Assembly (NCBI GenBank): GCA_031279015.1
Contig: JAITJI010000006.1
Coordinates: 1-58,838 of the forward strand
Source: Spirochaetaceae bacterium
GTDB lineage: Bacteria > Spirochaetota > Spirochaetia > Treponematales > Breznakiellaceae
Direction of reading: 5' to 3'
Length of the DNA: 58,838 nucleotides
Part shown: one piece after another, positions 35,012 to 44,560 of the stretch
Numbering within the stretch: the stretch's first letter is position 1
How the letters are laid out: the number at the start of each line of letters is the position of its first letter
Notes under the pieces: model-generated
The model's database searches: none
Seen by the model: the letters and a program-made list of their open reading frames with translations, nothing else
What the model was told of the DNA's origin: nothing
Made by a program: the position numbers and the translations under genes

Positions 35012-36174
35012 ACAAATACGTCCTCATCCAATAGTGCTATACGGCCCTCTTCCCGGGCCTGTCTGAACCAAGTCATAAAATCCCTGGCCGCTTCATCGGT
35101 TTCCCGTTTCGGTACAGGACCGATAAGGACCTCCTCCTCCCGAATGCGGTCCCGCCGGTTGGCGGACACATTGGAAAGGATCTTTTCAACAAAGTCCTCA
35201 GAACGATTCTTGAGGAGGAGGACGATGTCCCGGTCCTCCATGGTCCTGAGCTTTTCCTGAATAGGTTTGTCCTCCGCCCGGACAACATCCTCCGGAGTAT
35301 ATATCCGTTCTTTCAAATCCCGGCTTAAATCCGGGTCTTCGTTCTCCAGTTCGGTTAGAAGCCGGTCACCAAAGGACAGATCCGAATGTTTCAGAATCGC
35401 CGCCAGGGCATTCCTGCCGTCAATCCCGGGGGCGTCACCAGGAGGGGCCCCGGCCTGGCTAATCATCCGGACTTTTTCCCTGAGGGTAGCGGCAACCCGG
35501 TCCAGAACCTCCGGGGAAACCTGAGACTGATGGGCTATTCGCCGTACAATTTCGAGTTTCTGCTCCGGGGGAACACAGGCCAGCATCGCCGCGGACTGCC
35601 GCGGGGGCAGCCGGGAGAGAACCAGCGCCACCGCCGCAGGGGCCTCCTCCCGGAACAACAGGCTGATCTGTTCCCCGGAAAAATTTGTCAGAAAATCGAA
35701 GGGGTTCTCCTTGAGCCGGGGGAGGGCATTCCGTAAAAAACCTTCTCCCTTTTCGGGACCAAAGGCGGCATATAACAACCGGCGGGCCGCCTCTTCCCCC
35801 CCGGTGGAAACACCGCCGTAACCGTAGGGGGTGGTGAGGAGGGAATGGAATTCCTCAAATACCGCCTCCGCCTCTTCTCCGGTGATACCCCGGATTGAAG
35901 CTATTTCCCCTGTAATCGCCTCCACCTGATCCGGTTCCAGGCCGGAGAGGATCTTCGCCGCTTCTTCCCCGCCAATAAGGATGAGAAATTTGGCCACCCG
36001 CCGGTATTTGGACTCCGGTTCCGGCGCAGTCTTGAGGAGCCCTCCGCCGGGAACCCGGGGCTGCCCCTTCGGAACAGACGAATCCGGGTAGAATACGGCG
36101 GGAACAGGCGTGTCCGGTCCGGATTTGGCCCTGTTACCGGTTTTCCGGTCTTCGGAATCCTTCGATGTCCCCAT
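35008..36174 (-). CDS. fliG1: FliG-family flagellar switch paralogue (FliG1-like)
   Basis: 388 residues. FliG armadillo repeats are visible: KFLILIGGEEAAKILSGLEP, VALVLSRLPPRQSAAMLACV and EIVRRIAHQSQVSPEVLDRV. The C-terminal domain (IQEKLRTMEDRDIVLLLKNR, EKILSNVSANRRDRIREEE and GPVP) corresponds to the torque-generating FliG-C. It differs from canonical FliG by a Pro/Lys-rich N-terminal extension of about 50 residues and diverged charged residues in the torque helix. Spirochaetes carry two FliG proteins; the divergent one (FliG1) is needed for normal rotation at one pole in Borrelia (established). That assignment here is inference. It is coupled to the M16 peptidase downstream and has only a weak ribosome site. 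Confidence 0.83.
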   Translation of the reverse strand: MGTSKDSEDRKTGNRAKSGPDTPVPAVFYPDSSVPKGQPRVPGGGLLKTAPEPESKYRRVAKFLILIGGEEAAKILSGLEPDQVEAITGEIASIRGITGEEAEAVFEEFHSLLTTPYGYGGVSTGGEEAARRLLYAAFGPEKGEGFLRNALPRLKENPFDFLTNFSGEQISLLFREEAPAAVALVLSRLPPRQSAAMLACVPPEQKLEIVRRIAHQSQVSPEVLDRVAATLREKVRMISQAGAPPGDAPGIDGRNALAAILKHSDLSFGDRLLTELENEDPDLSRDLKERIYTPEDVVRAEDKPIQEKLRTMEDRDIVLLLKNRSEDFVEKILSNVSANRRDRIREEEVLIGPVPKRETDEAARDFMTWFRQAREEGRIALLDEDVFV

Positions 36175-36253
36175 ATACCCATAGTATGCTATAAGCAGGT
36201 TTTACTCAACCAATGGAAGGGGAGGCAAACTTAATTTGACAAACTTTTTTTTG

Positions 36254-36283
36254 TTGACATAATTCAGACTCATAGGATAAAAT
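36254..36283 (+). promoter_or_regulatory. Predicted sigma-70 promoter of the regulator cluster
   Basis: TTGACA (36254-36259), 18-base spacer, TAAAAT (36278-36283). The start codon of the first LuxR/MalT-like gene is 130 bases further, leaving a leader of about 120 bases in AT-rich DNA. A second TTGACA lies at 36236. Confidence 0.6.
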
Positions 36284-36412
36284 AGAAAAATAATGCTAGA
36301 AATATTAAAATTATCCTAAATCTCGCTGTTCCTCAATGTTATTACTCTTCGCAAAAGATGGCGTGCTTTAGTCTTAATTTCTTAAACTTCAATGAGCTAG
36401 GGTTAGATACTG

Positions 36413-39001
36413 ATGTATAGTGAATTTCTTCATAACAGTATGCCTATGAGACCGGAGAATCAAATGTACCTGGAACGGCCTCATATAGATCGATTATTGG
36501 AAAAGGCAGTCCAGAAACCGGTGATCCTGGTGACCGCCGGTACTGGCTATGGAAAAACCCACGCGGTGTATTCTTTTCTGCAGCGATACAGTGTGATTAC
36601 GGTCTGGTTGCAGCTTACCGAGCGGGATAACTTTCAGAGACGGTTTTGGGAAAATTTTTGCAGCGCCATATCGATGATCAATCCGGAAACGACGGAAAAA
36701 TTGCTGAGGGTTGGCTTCCCCGAAACGGAACGTCAGTTTGACCGGTATCTGGATATTCCCAGGCATGACGTGCTCTCCGGGCAAAAATACGTTTTTGTGT
36801 ATGACGATTTTCACCTCCTCCGGAATGAAAAGGTACTGCATTATCTGGAACGGTCCATCACCAGCTTCTTTGGCAATATCACCTCTATTCTCATCTCCCG
36901 GAGCGAACCGCCCCTGAACCTCACAAAGTTCCAGTCCAGGGGGCTCCTGGCCTGGATAACTGAGGACGATCTCCGGTTTAGCCGGGAAGAAATGAGTGAC
37001 TATTTTCATATCCAGAATATCCACCCCAGCTCTGAAACCCTATCCGCCGTTTATCACGATACCGAAGGTTGGGCCTTTGCCATTCATCTGGCAGTCCTGT
37101 CCCTTAAAAATACCCATCCCGATGCAGTGTATGTTCCTCAGGCGGTACGGTCCAACATCTTCAAGCTGATAGAAACGGAGATCCTATCGACCGTATCGGA
37201 GGAGTTGCGGAAATTTCTCATCAAGCTCTCCCTTATCGATCATCTGTCCCGGGATCTGCTGGGTGAAATAGCCGGCGCTCCAAAATTGCTGAAAGAACTG
37301 GAGCGGTTCAGTTCCTTTGTCCGGTTTGATAGCTATCTCAAGGCCTACCGGCTCCACCCCCTGTTCCTTGAGTATTTAAGCAAGAGGCAGGATGAACTTC
37401 CGGCGGAAGAAAAAGCGGCGGTCTATCTTAAGACCGCCCGGTGGTACGCTGCCAACAACCAGAAAATAGACGCTATTACCTATTATGAAAAAGTGGAGGC
37501 TTATGAAGAGCTACTCGACTGCATCTTCAACATGCCCCTGATAATACCCGACGATATTACCCAGATCCTCCTGGATGTCCTTGACCGGGCGCCCCGGAGG
37601 ATCTTTGATCAGTACCCCAATGCCTGGATACTCCACAGCCGGTACCTCATAACGTTGCAGCGGTTTGACGAAGCCCGGGAGGAAATTCTGGGGCTTATCG
37701 AAAAGCTGGAACCCATGCCCGGTTCTTTCTATAAATACCGGATTCTATCGGCCTGTTACCATTACCTGGGACTGATCGGCCTGTTGACCTGTCTCTACAC
37801 CAGAGATTACAGCTATCCCCGTTATTTTGAACGGGGGTGTTACTACACCTCTTTGAGCGGCCATGTCCTGACCCCGCCGCTGACGGTGTCAACCCTGACC
37901 GCCTACGTCTGCCGGATGAGTAGCGGGGATACGGGTGAACCGGAACGGTGTATTGAGGCTATCACCGGCATGGTTCGGTATGTTTCCCAGTCCGTTGGGG
38001 GGTGTACCTACGGCACAGATGATCTTGTCCGGGCGGAATTGGCCTTTTTTAAGGGAGATATGCCGGAGGCAAAGGAAAAGGCCCTCCTGGCCTTACAAAA
38101 GGCCCGGGAACGGGATCAGTACGAGATTGAAAACCGGGCTCTCTTCTACCTTATGCGGATAAGCCTGGCCCTGGGAGACAGTGAAAGCATAGAGGAATGC
38201 CTCAGGCAGCTTGAGGCCCAGCTTGCCATAAAGGACTATATTAACCGCTATACCTTTTACGATATCGTAACCGGCTGGTTTTATGTCCGGATTGGACAGA
38301 TCGAAAAACTTGCAGCCTGGCTGAAAAATGACTTTGAAGAAAGCGATCTCAACTCCCTGGTATACGGCCTTGAACTCCTGGTAAAGGCAAAGCTGCACCT
38401 TGCGGAAAAACGATACCCCGCCGTTCTGGCATCTCTGGAAAGCCAGGAAAGCCGCTACGGTCCTGGAGCCTTTCTTTTTGGGAAGCTGGAGATGAAGACC
38501 CTGGAAGCGGTATGCCGGTATCAACTTAGGGATCGGGAGGGGGCCCTCAGGGCCCTGGAAACCGCCTATGAGTACGCCGTCCCCAACGGATTCTTCATGC
38601 CCTTTACGGAGCTTGGCAAGGACATGCGGACCCTGATCTACGCGATATTAAAGAACCGTGAGAGCACAATCCCCAGGCCCTGGCTGGAGATGATCTACCG
38701 GAGCGCCTCGGCTTACGCAAAAAAATGCTTCGCCGTTGGGGAACAGTACTGCTCCGCCGGCGGGGTTCCGGCCCAACAGGGCAGCGCCGTTCCCCTGTCC
38801 CGACGGGAACTGGTAGTTTTAACCGGCCTCTCTGAGGGATTAACCAGGGAGGAGATCGCCGGCACATCTTCCATATCTATCAACACCGTAAAAAGTGTTA
38901 TCAAGAGCATATACAATAAACTGGGGGCGATAAACCGGGCCGACGCGGTACGGATCGCCACCGGTATGGGCCTCCTTATAAACAGAGGTCCGGATGAGTA
39001 A
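36413..39001 (+). CDS. MalT/LuxR-type ATP-binding transcriptional regulator, copy 1
   Basis: 862 residues. The N-terminal STAND-type NTPase has Walker A TAGTGYGKTHAVY (about 41-53), a DD box in YVFVYDDFHLL and the sensor segment ILISRSEPPLNL. A winged-helix-like segment is at FLIKLSLIDHLSRDLL, followed by a long array of TPR-like helices (about 340-770). The C-terminal LuxR helix-turn-helix is LSRRELVVLTGLSEGLTREE, ISINTVKSVIKSIYNKLGAI. MalT-type proteins are switched on by a small ligand plus ATP. The ligand here is unknown. It has its own promoter and is followed six bases later by a paralogue; this pair starts the five-gene regulatory cluster. Confidence 0.93.
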   Translation: MYSEFLHNSMPMRPENQMYLERPHIDRLLEKAVQKPVILVTAGTGYGKTHAVYSFLQRYSVITVWLQLTERDNFQRRFWENFCSAISMINPETTEKLLRVGFPETERQFDRYLDIPRHDVLSGQKYVFVYDDFHLLRNEKVLHYLERSITSFFGNITSILISRSEPPLNLTKFQSRGLLAWITEDDLRFSREEMSDYFHIQNIHPSSETLSAVYHDTEGWAFAIHLAVLSLKNTHPDAVYVPQAVRSNIFKLIETEILSTVSEELRKFLIKLSLIDHLSRDLLGEIAGAPKLLKELERFSSFVRFDSYLKAYRLHPLFLEYLSKRQDELPAEEKAAVYLKTARWYAANNQKIDAITYYEKVEAYEELLDCIFNMPLIIPDDITQILLDVLDRAPRRIFDQYPNAWILHSRYLITLQRFDEAREEILGLIEKLEPMPGSFYKYRILSACYHYLGLIGLLTCLYTRDYSYPRYFERGCYYTSLSGHVLTPPLTVSTLTAYVCRMSSGDTGEPERCIEAITGMVRYVSQSVGGCTYGTDDLVRAELAFFKGDMPEAKEKALLALQKARERDQYEIENRALFYLMRISLALGDSESIEECLRQLEAQLAIKDYINRYTFYDIVTGWFYVRIGQIEKLAAWLKNDFEESDLNSLVYGLELLVKAKLHLAEKRYPAVLASLESQESRYGPGAFLFGKLEMKTLEAVCRYQLRDREGALRALETAYEYAVPNGFFMPFTELGKDMRTLIYAILKNRESTIPRPWLEMIYRSASAYAKKCFAVGEQYCSAGGVPAQQGSAVPLSRRELVVLTGLSEGLTREEIAGTSSISINTVKSVIKSIYNKLGAINRADAVRIATGMGLLINRGPDE

Positions 39002-39007
39002 CAAACT

Positions 39008-41584
39008 ATGACAAAACCAACTTTTAACAGTACCCGGCCTGTTGCGCTGCCGGAAAACCGGATTTTCATTGAACGGCCCCGGATAGACGGCATCCTGGAA
39101 CAAGCGTTCAAGTGTCCGGTGGTCAGCGTGGTGGCCGGCGCGGGTTACGGAAAAACGTATGCGGTATACTCCTATCTGCAGAAGATCGATGCGGTTGTTG
39201 TTTGGCGGCAATTATCCGAACGGGATAACATGACATGGCGGTTCTGGGAGAATTATATCGACATCATAGCCCCTATTTCGCAGCGTTTCAGTTCCGGCAT
39301 GGCTGAAATAGGCTTTCCCGAATCAACCTTGCAGTTTGATCGTTACATCAGCCTTGTCATGAATGAAGTCAGGAATGAACACAAGTATATTGTCGTGTTA
39401 GATGACTTTCACTTTATTCGGGAACCGGCTATCATAGATTTTCTGACCCAGGTCATAACTGTTCCTATTGCGAACGTTTCAACCATCATTATTTCCCGGC
39501 ACGAACCGGCAATTAATACGGTTTCCCTCATGTCCAAGGGTCTCCTCTTTGGAATCACTGCGGAGGATCTCCGATTCAGTGAAGAGGAGATCCGCTGTTA
39601 CCTGGAACAGCAAAATACGCTGGTATCTCCGGAAGAGTTAACCCAAATTCACCGCGAAACCGAAGGTTGGGCCCTGGCGGTAAACCTTATTGCCCGGGAT
39701 CTGAGGACCCGGGAGCCCGATGACGGGACCTACATCCGGTCCCTCATCAAGATGCGTACCTTTAGAAACATAGAGGATGAATTCTTTAGCACTATCCAGG
39801 GGGAACTGCGGAAATTCCTTATCAAACTATCCTTAATAGAATACTGGCCCCTGGATCTGCTTGAAAAATTCGCCCCCCAACAAAATTTGATTGAAAATTT
39901 GGACAATATCGGGTCCTTTGTCCATTTTGATACCTACTTCAACGGCTACCGGATCCACCATCTTTTTGTTGAATTCCTGCGGGAAAAACAGCAGGAACTT
40001 AACCAGGAGGAGATTCGGGAGATCTATACCCAGGCGGCCCAGTGGTGCGGCAAACACAATCTCCGTATGGATGCCGCCGTCTACTATGAGCGGGCAGAGG
40101 ATTACCGGGGGCTCATCGACATCGCCAACTCCTTTCCCCGGATTACCCCCAATGGGGTATCCACCTTTCTCCTTGAAATTGTGGATCGCCTTAGTACCAG
40201 GGGGGACCCAAATGACGGGGATTTTCTCTTTTTACGGTATATCATCCGCGCGCGACTGCTCCTCTGTCTGGGACGGTTTGATGAATCCGTTGCGGCAGTC
40301 CGGGAGATTATCCGTATCCATGAAGTCCTGCCGCCCACCCCTCTGAGCCTCCGGCTCCTCTCCGCAGCCTACAATCATCTGGGAATGTTGGGAATGTTTA
40401 CCTGTCGGTTTAGTAAGAATTACAATTTTATACAGTATTTTGAACGGGCTAACGAGTATTATATGCAGAATCCCGAACCGGTAGCGGAACCGGCAATTCA
40501 GGTAACCCTGACCTCTTACATTCTTCAGATTGCAGACCCTGTCGAAGAAGGGGAAATTGAACGGGCCTTGAATGCCTGCATCCCCGCCCTGTCCTACGCA
40601 GCCAATGTTCTGAACGGATATCTCTACGGCGTGGACAGCCTTGCCCGGGCGGAACTTGCCTATTACCAGGCGGATATGAGTAACGCCGAACGGTTCGCCC
40701 GGCAGGCAGTGTTCAGGGGCAGGGAGAAAAAGCAGTACGCCATTGAAAACCGCGGCCTCTTCTATCTGCTCCGTATATGCCTGCTCACCGGCAGCTTCAG
40801 GGACATTCAGGAACTACAGAAACAGTTGGAAGCCCAGCTTGACATACCGGAATATCAACACAGCCGTACCATCTATGATATCGGCATGGGGCGGTTTTAC
40901 AGTCAGATTGGATTAACCGAAAGAATCGCATCCTGGCTCCAGGGCAATCTAAAGAAGGGAATGGATTCCCGGTTTCACAACTTTGAAGTTCTGGTAAAGG
41001 CCAGATATTTATTTTGTGAAAAACAGTATGCCTTGGCCTTAAGCGTCCTGGAAAACGAAGAAAACAAACGGGATCTGGGGAGTTTCCTCCTGGGGAAACT
41101 GGACATGACGATCCTGGAAGCGGTAACCCAGTATCGTTTTAATGAAAGGGAAAAAGCCATTAGAACCCTGGAAGCCGCCCATAGAATAGCCTGCTCCAAT
41201 TCCCTGGACATGCCCTTTATCGAGATGGGAGAGGATATGTGTATCCTGGCGGAAGCCGCCATGGACGATCCTTCCTGCACGATCCAACGGTCCTGGCTGG
41301 AATCGATCCGGAACAAGGCATCAGCCTACGGCAAACGGACAGCGGTAATAGCGGAACAATTCCGGCAAGAGCGGAACCCCGGAGTAGCGCTTTCTATCCG
41401 GGAAATGGAAGTGTTAAACGCCTTATCCCAGGGGCTCACCCGGGAGGAGATCGCCAGTGACAGCGCCATCTCGATAAACGCGGTGAAGAGTGTAATCAGC
41501 AGCCTTTACACCAAACTCGACGCGGTAAACCGGGCGGATGCCATAAGAATCGCCACAAATCTCGGCCTGCTGAAAGACGGCTGA
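39008..41584 (+). CDS. MalT/LuxR-type ATP-binding transcriptional regulator, copy 2
   Basis: 858 residues, paralogue of the preceding gene over its whole length. Walker A is VAGAGYGKTYAVYSYL (about 42-57); the DD box is YIVVLDDFHFI; then IIISRHEPAINTV, and the shared KFLIKLSLIEYW segment. The C-terminal helix-turn-helix is LSIREMEVLNALSQGLTREE, ISINAVKSVISSLYTKLDAV. Identity is high in the ATPase and HTH domains and lower in the TPR-like middle, where ligand binding is expected. That suggests different inducers for two otherwise similar switches (inference). The start lies six bases after the previous stop, so the two are co-transcribed. Confidence 0.93.
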   Translation: MTKPTFNSTRPVALPENRIFIERPRIDGILEQAFKCPVVSVVAGAGYGKTYAVYSYLQKIDAVVVWRQLSERDNMTWRFWENYIDIIAPISQRFSSGMAEIGFPESTLQFDRYISLVMNEVRNEHKYIVVLDDFHFIREPAIIDFLTQVITVPIANVSTIIISRHEPAINTVSLMSKGLLFGITAEDLRFSEEEIRCYLEQQNTLVSPEELTQIHRETEGWALAVNLIARDLRTREPDDGTYIRSLIKMRTFRNIEDEFFSTIQGELRKFLIKLSLIEYWPLDLLEKFAPQQNLIENLDNIGSFVHFDTYFNGYRIHHLFVEFLREKQQELNQEEIREIYTQAAQWCGKHNLRMDAAVYYERAEDYRGLIDIANSFPRITPNGVSTFLLEIVDRLSTRGDPNDGDFLFLRYIIRARLLLCLGRFDESVAAVREIIRIHEVLPPTPLSLRLLSAAYNHLGMLGMFTCRFSKNYNFIQYFERANEYYMQNPEPVAEPAIQVTLTSYILQIADPVEEGEIERALNACIPALSYAANVLNGYLYGVDSLARAELAYYQADMSNAERFARQAVFRGREKKQYAIENRGLFYLLRICLLTGSFRDIQELQKQLEAQLDIPEYQHSRTIYDIGMGRFYSQIGLTERIASWLQGNLKKGMDSRFHNFEVLVKARYLFCEKQYALALSVLENEENKRDLGSFLLGKLDMTILEAVTQYRFNEREKAIRTLEAAHRIACSNSLDMPFIEMGEDMCILAEAAMDDPSCTIQRSWLESIRNKASAYGKRTAVIAEQFRQERNPGVALSIREMEVLNALSQGLTREEIASDSAISINAVKSVISSLYTKLDAVNRADAIRIATNLGLLKDG

Positions 41585-41624
41585 GCGCCAAAAATGTTCC
41601 TGTAATTATCCTGAAATTCCTTAC

Positions 41625-41647
41625 TTTATACAAGGGAATTGTATAAA
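41625..41647. promoter_or_regulatory. Perfect 9-bp dyad, candidate operator before the PocR-AraC genes
   Basis: TTTATACAA-gggaa-TTGTATAAA, a perfect inverted repeat of 9 bp arms with a five-base spacer, 97 bases before the start of the first PocR-AraC gene. Its symmetry and position suggest a dimeric regulator site. Confidence 0.6.
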
Positions 41648-41712
41648 ACCGGAAATACCCAATACCACAAGAAAATTTTCCAGCCATTAGGGTGTAGTGC
41701 GTCCTGGAGGGG

Positions 41713-41735
41713 CCTGTAGACTGATATACAGGAGG
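41713..41735 (+). promoter_or_regulatory. Hairpin overlapping the ribosome-binding site
   Basis: CCTGTA (41713-41718) pairs with TACAGG (41727-41732). The 3' arm shares its last three bases with the Shine-Dalgarno AGGAGG (41730-41735), eight bases before the ATG at 41744. It could tune translation of the regulator. Confidence 0.45.
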
Positions 41736-41743
41736 TTATTTAT

Positions 41744-43126
41744 ATGCAAGGCAGTAATGCCCCAATTGATTTTAATTTATCTCATAATATTATAAATCGC
41801 CGGGAAATTGAACCCCTCTTCCTCAAGGCCTGCGAAACACGCAAGGTATATGAAAAGGCTACTGAGGCAGTGGTTGCAGTCCTCGATCAAAACGGCAATT
41901 CCGTAGGAGAAAACCATTACAATAAGATAATTTTCTTCTGCGGCCTCTGTAAGAAATATCATTCAAGGCCGCAGAACGAATGGAGGGAGAATGAATTTCC
42001 GTGTACCGCAATGCACCAAAAGAACGCTGCCGAAGCCCAGCGGCTTGGAGGCATATACATATATATATGCGAACTAGGATTTGTATTCTGGATCAGTCCC
42101 CTTTTCTCCAACGGCCACTCCGTCGGCGCCCTTATAGCGGGGGGCTTCCTTGGCATAGAACGGCAACAATCCAGGGAAAAAATCGTCGCCATGAGCAAGG
42201 GAACTATTTCCGCAGTAGAAGCGGAAAAGCTTCTTGCCAATATCCCCCAGCGGACCTCCAATGAAATAAAATCGATGGCCCGGATTCTGCTGCTCTGCGC
42301 AAAACAGGTATCCGCAACCTCCGAAGACTACACTGAAACCCTGGACAGGATAGCAAAACAAGATTCCTATCTGTCAAATCAGCTCCACAACTTGAAAAAC
42401 AGGTCTGGCCATGACACTTCTGATTATCCCCTGGACAAGGAACGGATGCTGCTGGCGGCCCTCCGCCGGGGGGACAGCGAAACAGGCCGGAAAATTCTCA
42501 CCGAAATTCTGGATACCCTTCTCGCCTCCAATCCCAACAATTTTAAATTTATGCAGTTCCGGGCTATTGAACTGGTAGTGCTCCTCTCCCGGGCGGCAGT
42601 TACCCACAGCGATTCTGAGGATACGGGTTTGCTGGAAACCAACAACCGCTATCTGCGGCGTATTGAGGAAGCCCAAACCCCGGAGGCGCTAACGGATATC
42701 CTCTATCTTATAGTAGAACGCCTGTCCGGGCAGATTTTTTCCTTCCAGGGCTTCCGCCATGCTTCGGCGCTGAAAAAGGCGGAGCGGTTTATCTGGGAAA
42801 ACTACACCCGGAAGATAAGCCTCCAGGAAATTGCCGATGCATCCGGCCTTTCAGCGCCTTACTTCAGCAGCATCTTCAAGGAAGAGATGGGAGAAAACCT
42901 GTCTACCTATCTTAACCACCTTAGGGTGGAAAAGGCAACTGCTCTGCTTACGGAATCAAATTTGTCATTAAATGAAATTGCCCTGGCCTGCGGTTTTGAA
43001 GATCAGAGCTGGTTTTCAAAAATATTTAAAAGCCATACCGGTATCAGTCCGGGTAAATTCCGGGAACAGGGAATATGCCTTGAACTGGGTATCCCTGCTC
43101 AATTGTACCCTACTGCAAGCGGATGA
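41744..43126 (+). CDS. PocR-AraC transcriptional regulator, copy 1
   Basis: 460 residues. The N-terminal PocR sensory domain (about 18-200) has the family Cys/His pattern, FCGLCKKYH, FPCTAMHQKNAAEAQRLGG, and YIYICELGFVFWISPLFSNG, GALIAGGFLG. A middle helical region (LDKERMLLAALRRGDSETGR, FRAIELVVLLSRAAV) resembles the dimerisation part of related regulators. The AraC double helix-turn-helix at the C-terminus is ISLQEIADASGLSAPYFSSI and SLNEIALACGFEDQSWFSKI. PocR of Salmonella senses 1,2-propanediol; related proteins control corrinoid-dependent methyl transfer in acetogens (family knowledge). The ligand here is unknown. It has a strong Shine-Dalgarno and is preceded by a dyad. Confidence 0.93.
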   Translation: MQGSNAPIDFNLSHNIINRREIEPLFLKACETRKVYEKATEAVVAVLDQNGNSVGENHYNKIIFFCGLCKKYHSRPQNEWRENEFPCTAMHQKNAAEAQRLGGIYIYICELGFVFWISPLFSNGHSVGALIAGGFLGIERQQSREKIVAMSKGTISAVEAEKLLANIPQRTSNEIKSMARILLLCAKQVSATSEDYTETLDRIAKQDSYLSNQLHNLKNRSGHDTSDYPLDKERMLLAALRRGDSETGRKILTEILDTLLASNPNNFKFMQFRAIELVVLLSRAAVTHSDSEDTGLLETNNRYLRRIEEAQTPEALTDILYLIVERLSGQIFSFQGFRHASALKKAERFIWENYTRKISLQEIADASGLSAPYFSSIFKEEMGENLSTYLNHLRVEKATALLTESNLSLNEIALACGFEDQSWFSKIFKSHTGISPGKFREQGICLELGIPAQLYPTASG

Positions 43127-43150
43127 AAGGTACCGGGAGAGTGAAGAATC

Positions 43151-44560
43151 ATGAAAGATTCCAACAGATCTTTTCCAAAAACTAATCCTCTCCTCTTAAA
43201 TGCATGGAAAGTCCTCACCGCATACGCAAAAGCCACTAATACAATAGTATGCGTTGTGGATGAGAATCTCCTGCCCATTCAAGAAATGTTTGTCGAACTT
43301 GTGGATAAAAAAAATACATGTCTGTATTGTCTGAAATATCAGAGCAATCATCAGGAGATAACCAATGTTCATGACCTTGTCTGTTCTCCCTGCAACGCAA
43401 TACATGTCCAGGCGATTAAGAACGCCCATCGTTTCGGCGGCTCCTACGTGTATATGTGCGACATGGGATTCATGTTCTGGACCAGTCCGATTTTCATGAA
43501 CGGACGTTTTGCGGGCGCCCTGATGGCTTCCGGTTTTCTTGGAACAGACCGGCAGGAAACCATAGAAGCTCTCCGCGACATGAGCGGAGGGGCGATTCCT
43601 GAAGAGGAACTACAGGAGTGGCTTTCTGCATTTTCTACCTGCGAACCGGAACGGATAAAGGCGATGGCGGAATTGCTGCTTATATGTGCAGAATCTCTGA
43701 CTGTCGGTAAAGAGGATTACCATGAATTACTGCGGCGCAGGGCCGTGCAGCAGGCCGGCATTACCGAACAGATCGCTCTGTTAAAAGATAAATATCCCGA
43801 AGGCATTATAACGCCGGGATACCCCCTGCACAAGGAACGGATGCTGCTGGCCGCCCTCCGCAAGGGAGACAATGCGATGGGCAGGAAAATACTCAACGAA
43901 CTTCTGGGCAGCCTCCTCTTTTCCAATCCTGATCACTTTAAGTATATCCAGTTTAGATCGATAGAACTGGTGGTACTCCTCTCCAGAACTGCTATTTCAC
44001 CGGGCAATTCAGAAGCGTCTCTCCTTGAGACCAACAACCAGTATCTGCAGCGGATTCAGGACACCAGGAACATTGAAGAACTTACCGATGAACTCCACAG
44101 TATTGTGGAAAACATAGCGGGACAAATTTTTTCTTTCCGGGGAATTCGGCATGCTGCGGCCCTGCGAAAGGCGGAACGTTTTATCATGGAGAATTTTACC
44201 CATAAGATTAGCCTCCATAAAATTGCCGCAGCATCGGGACTTTCGGCTCCGTACTTCAGCACTATTTTCAAGGAAGAGATGGGAGAGAACCTCTCCGGAT
44301 ATCTCAACCGCCTGCGGGTAGAAAAGGCATGCCACATGCTCACCGAAACGGAACTAACTCTGAGTGAAATAGCCAGCTCATGCGGTTTTGAGGATCAGAG
44401 CTGGTTTTCAAAAATATTTAAAAACTATACCGGTATCAGTCCGGGTAAATACCGCGGACAGGGAGGTAACACTATTTCAGAAATATCCGAAAATAATTTT
44501 TCTGCTGATTACCGGACACAAATTGAGAAGGAGAAAACGCCAAATGATGGATCTGAATGA
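43151..44560 (+). CDS. PocR-AraC transcriptional regulator, copy 2
   Basis: 469 residues, paralogue of the preceding gene. The PocR domain has TCLYCLKYQSNH, LVCSPCNAIHVQAI, YVYMCDMGFMFWTSPIFMNG and GALMASGFLG. The middle region is LHKERMLLAALRKGDNAMGR, and the AraC domain has ISLHKIAAASGLSAPYFSTI and TLSEIASSCGFEDQSWFSKI. DNA identity with copy 1 is very high in the second helix-turn-helix (about 42991-43060 against 44383-44452), much lower in the sensory domain. It starts 24 bases after copy 1 and its stop lies 14 bases inside the downstream corrinoid-like gene, so the three are one transcript. Confidence 0.93.
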   Translation: MKDSNRSFPKTNPLLLNAWKVLTAYAKATNTIVCVVDENLLPIQEMFVELVDKKNTCLYCLKYQSNHQEITNVHDLVCSPCNAIHVQAIKNAHRFGGSYVYMCDMGFMFWTSPIFMNGRFAGALMASGFLGTDRQETIEALRDMSGGAIPEEELQEWLSAFSTCEPERIKAMAELLLICAESLTVGKEDYHELLRRRAVQQAGITEQIALLKDKYPEGIITPGYPLHKERMLLAALRKGDNAMGRKILNELLGSLLFSNPDHFKYIQFRSIELVVLLSRTAISPGNSEASLLETNNQYLQRIQDTRNIEELTDELHSIVENIAGQIFSFRGIRHAAALRKAERFIMENFTHKISLHKIAAASGLSAPYFSTIFKEEMGENLSGYLNRLRVEKACHMLTETELTLSEIASSCGFEDQSWFSKIFKNYTGISPGKYRGQGGNTISEISENNFSADYRTQIEKEKTPNDGSE

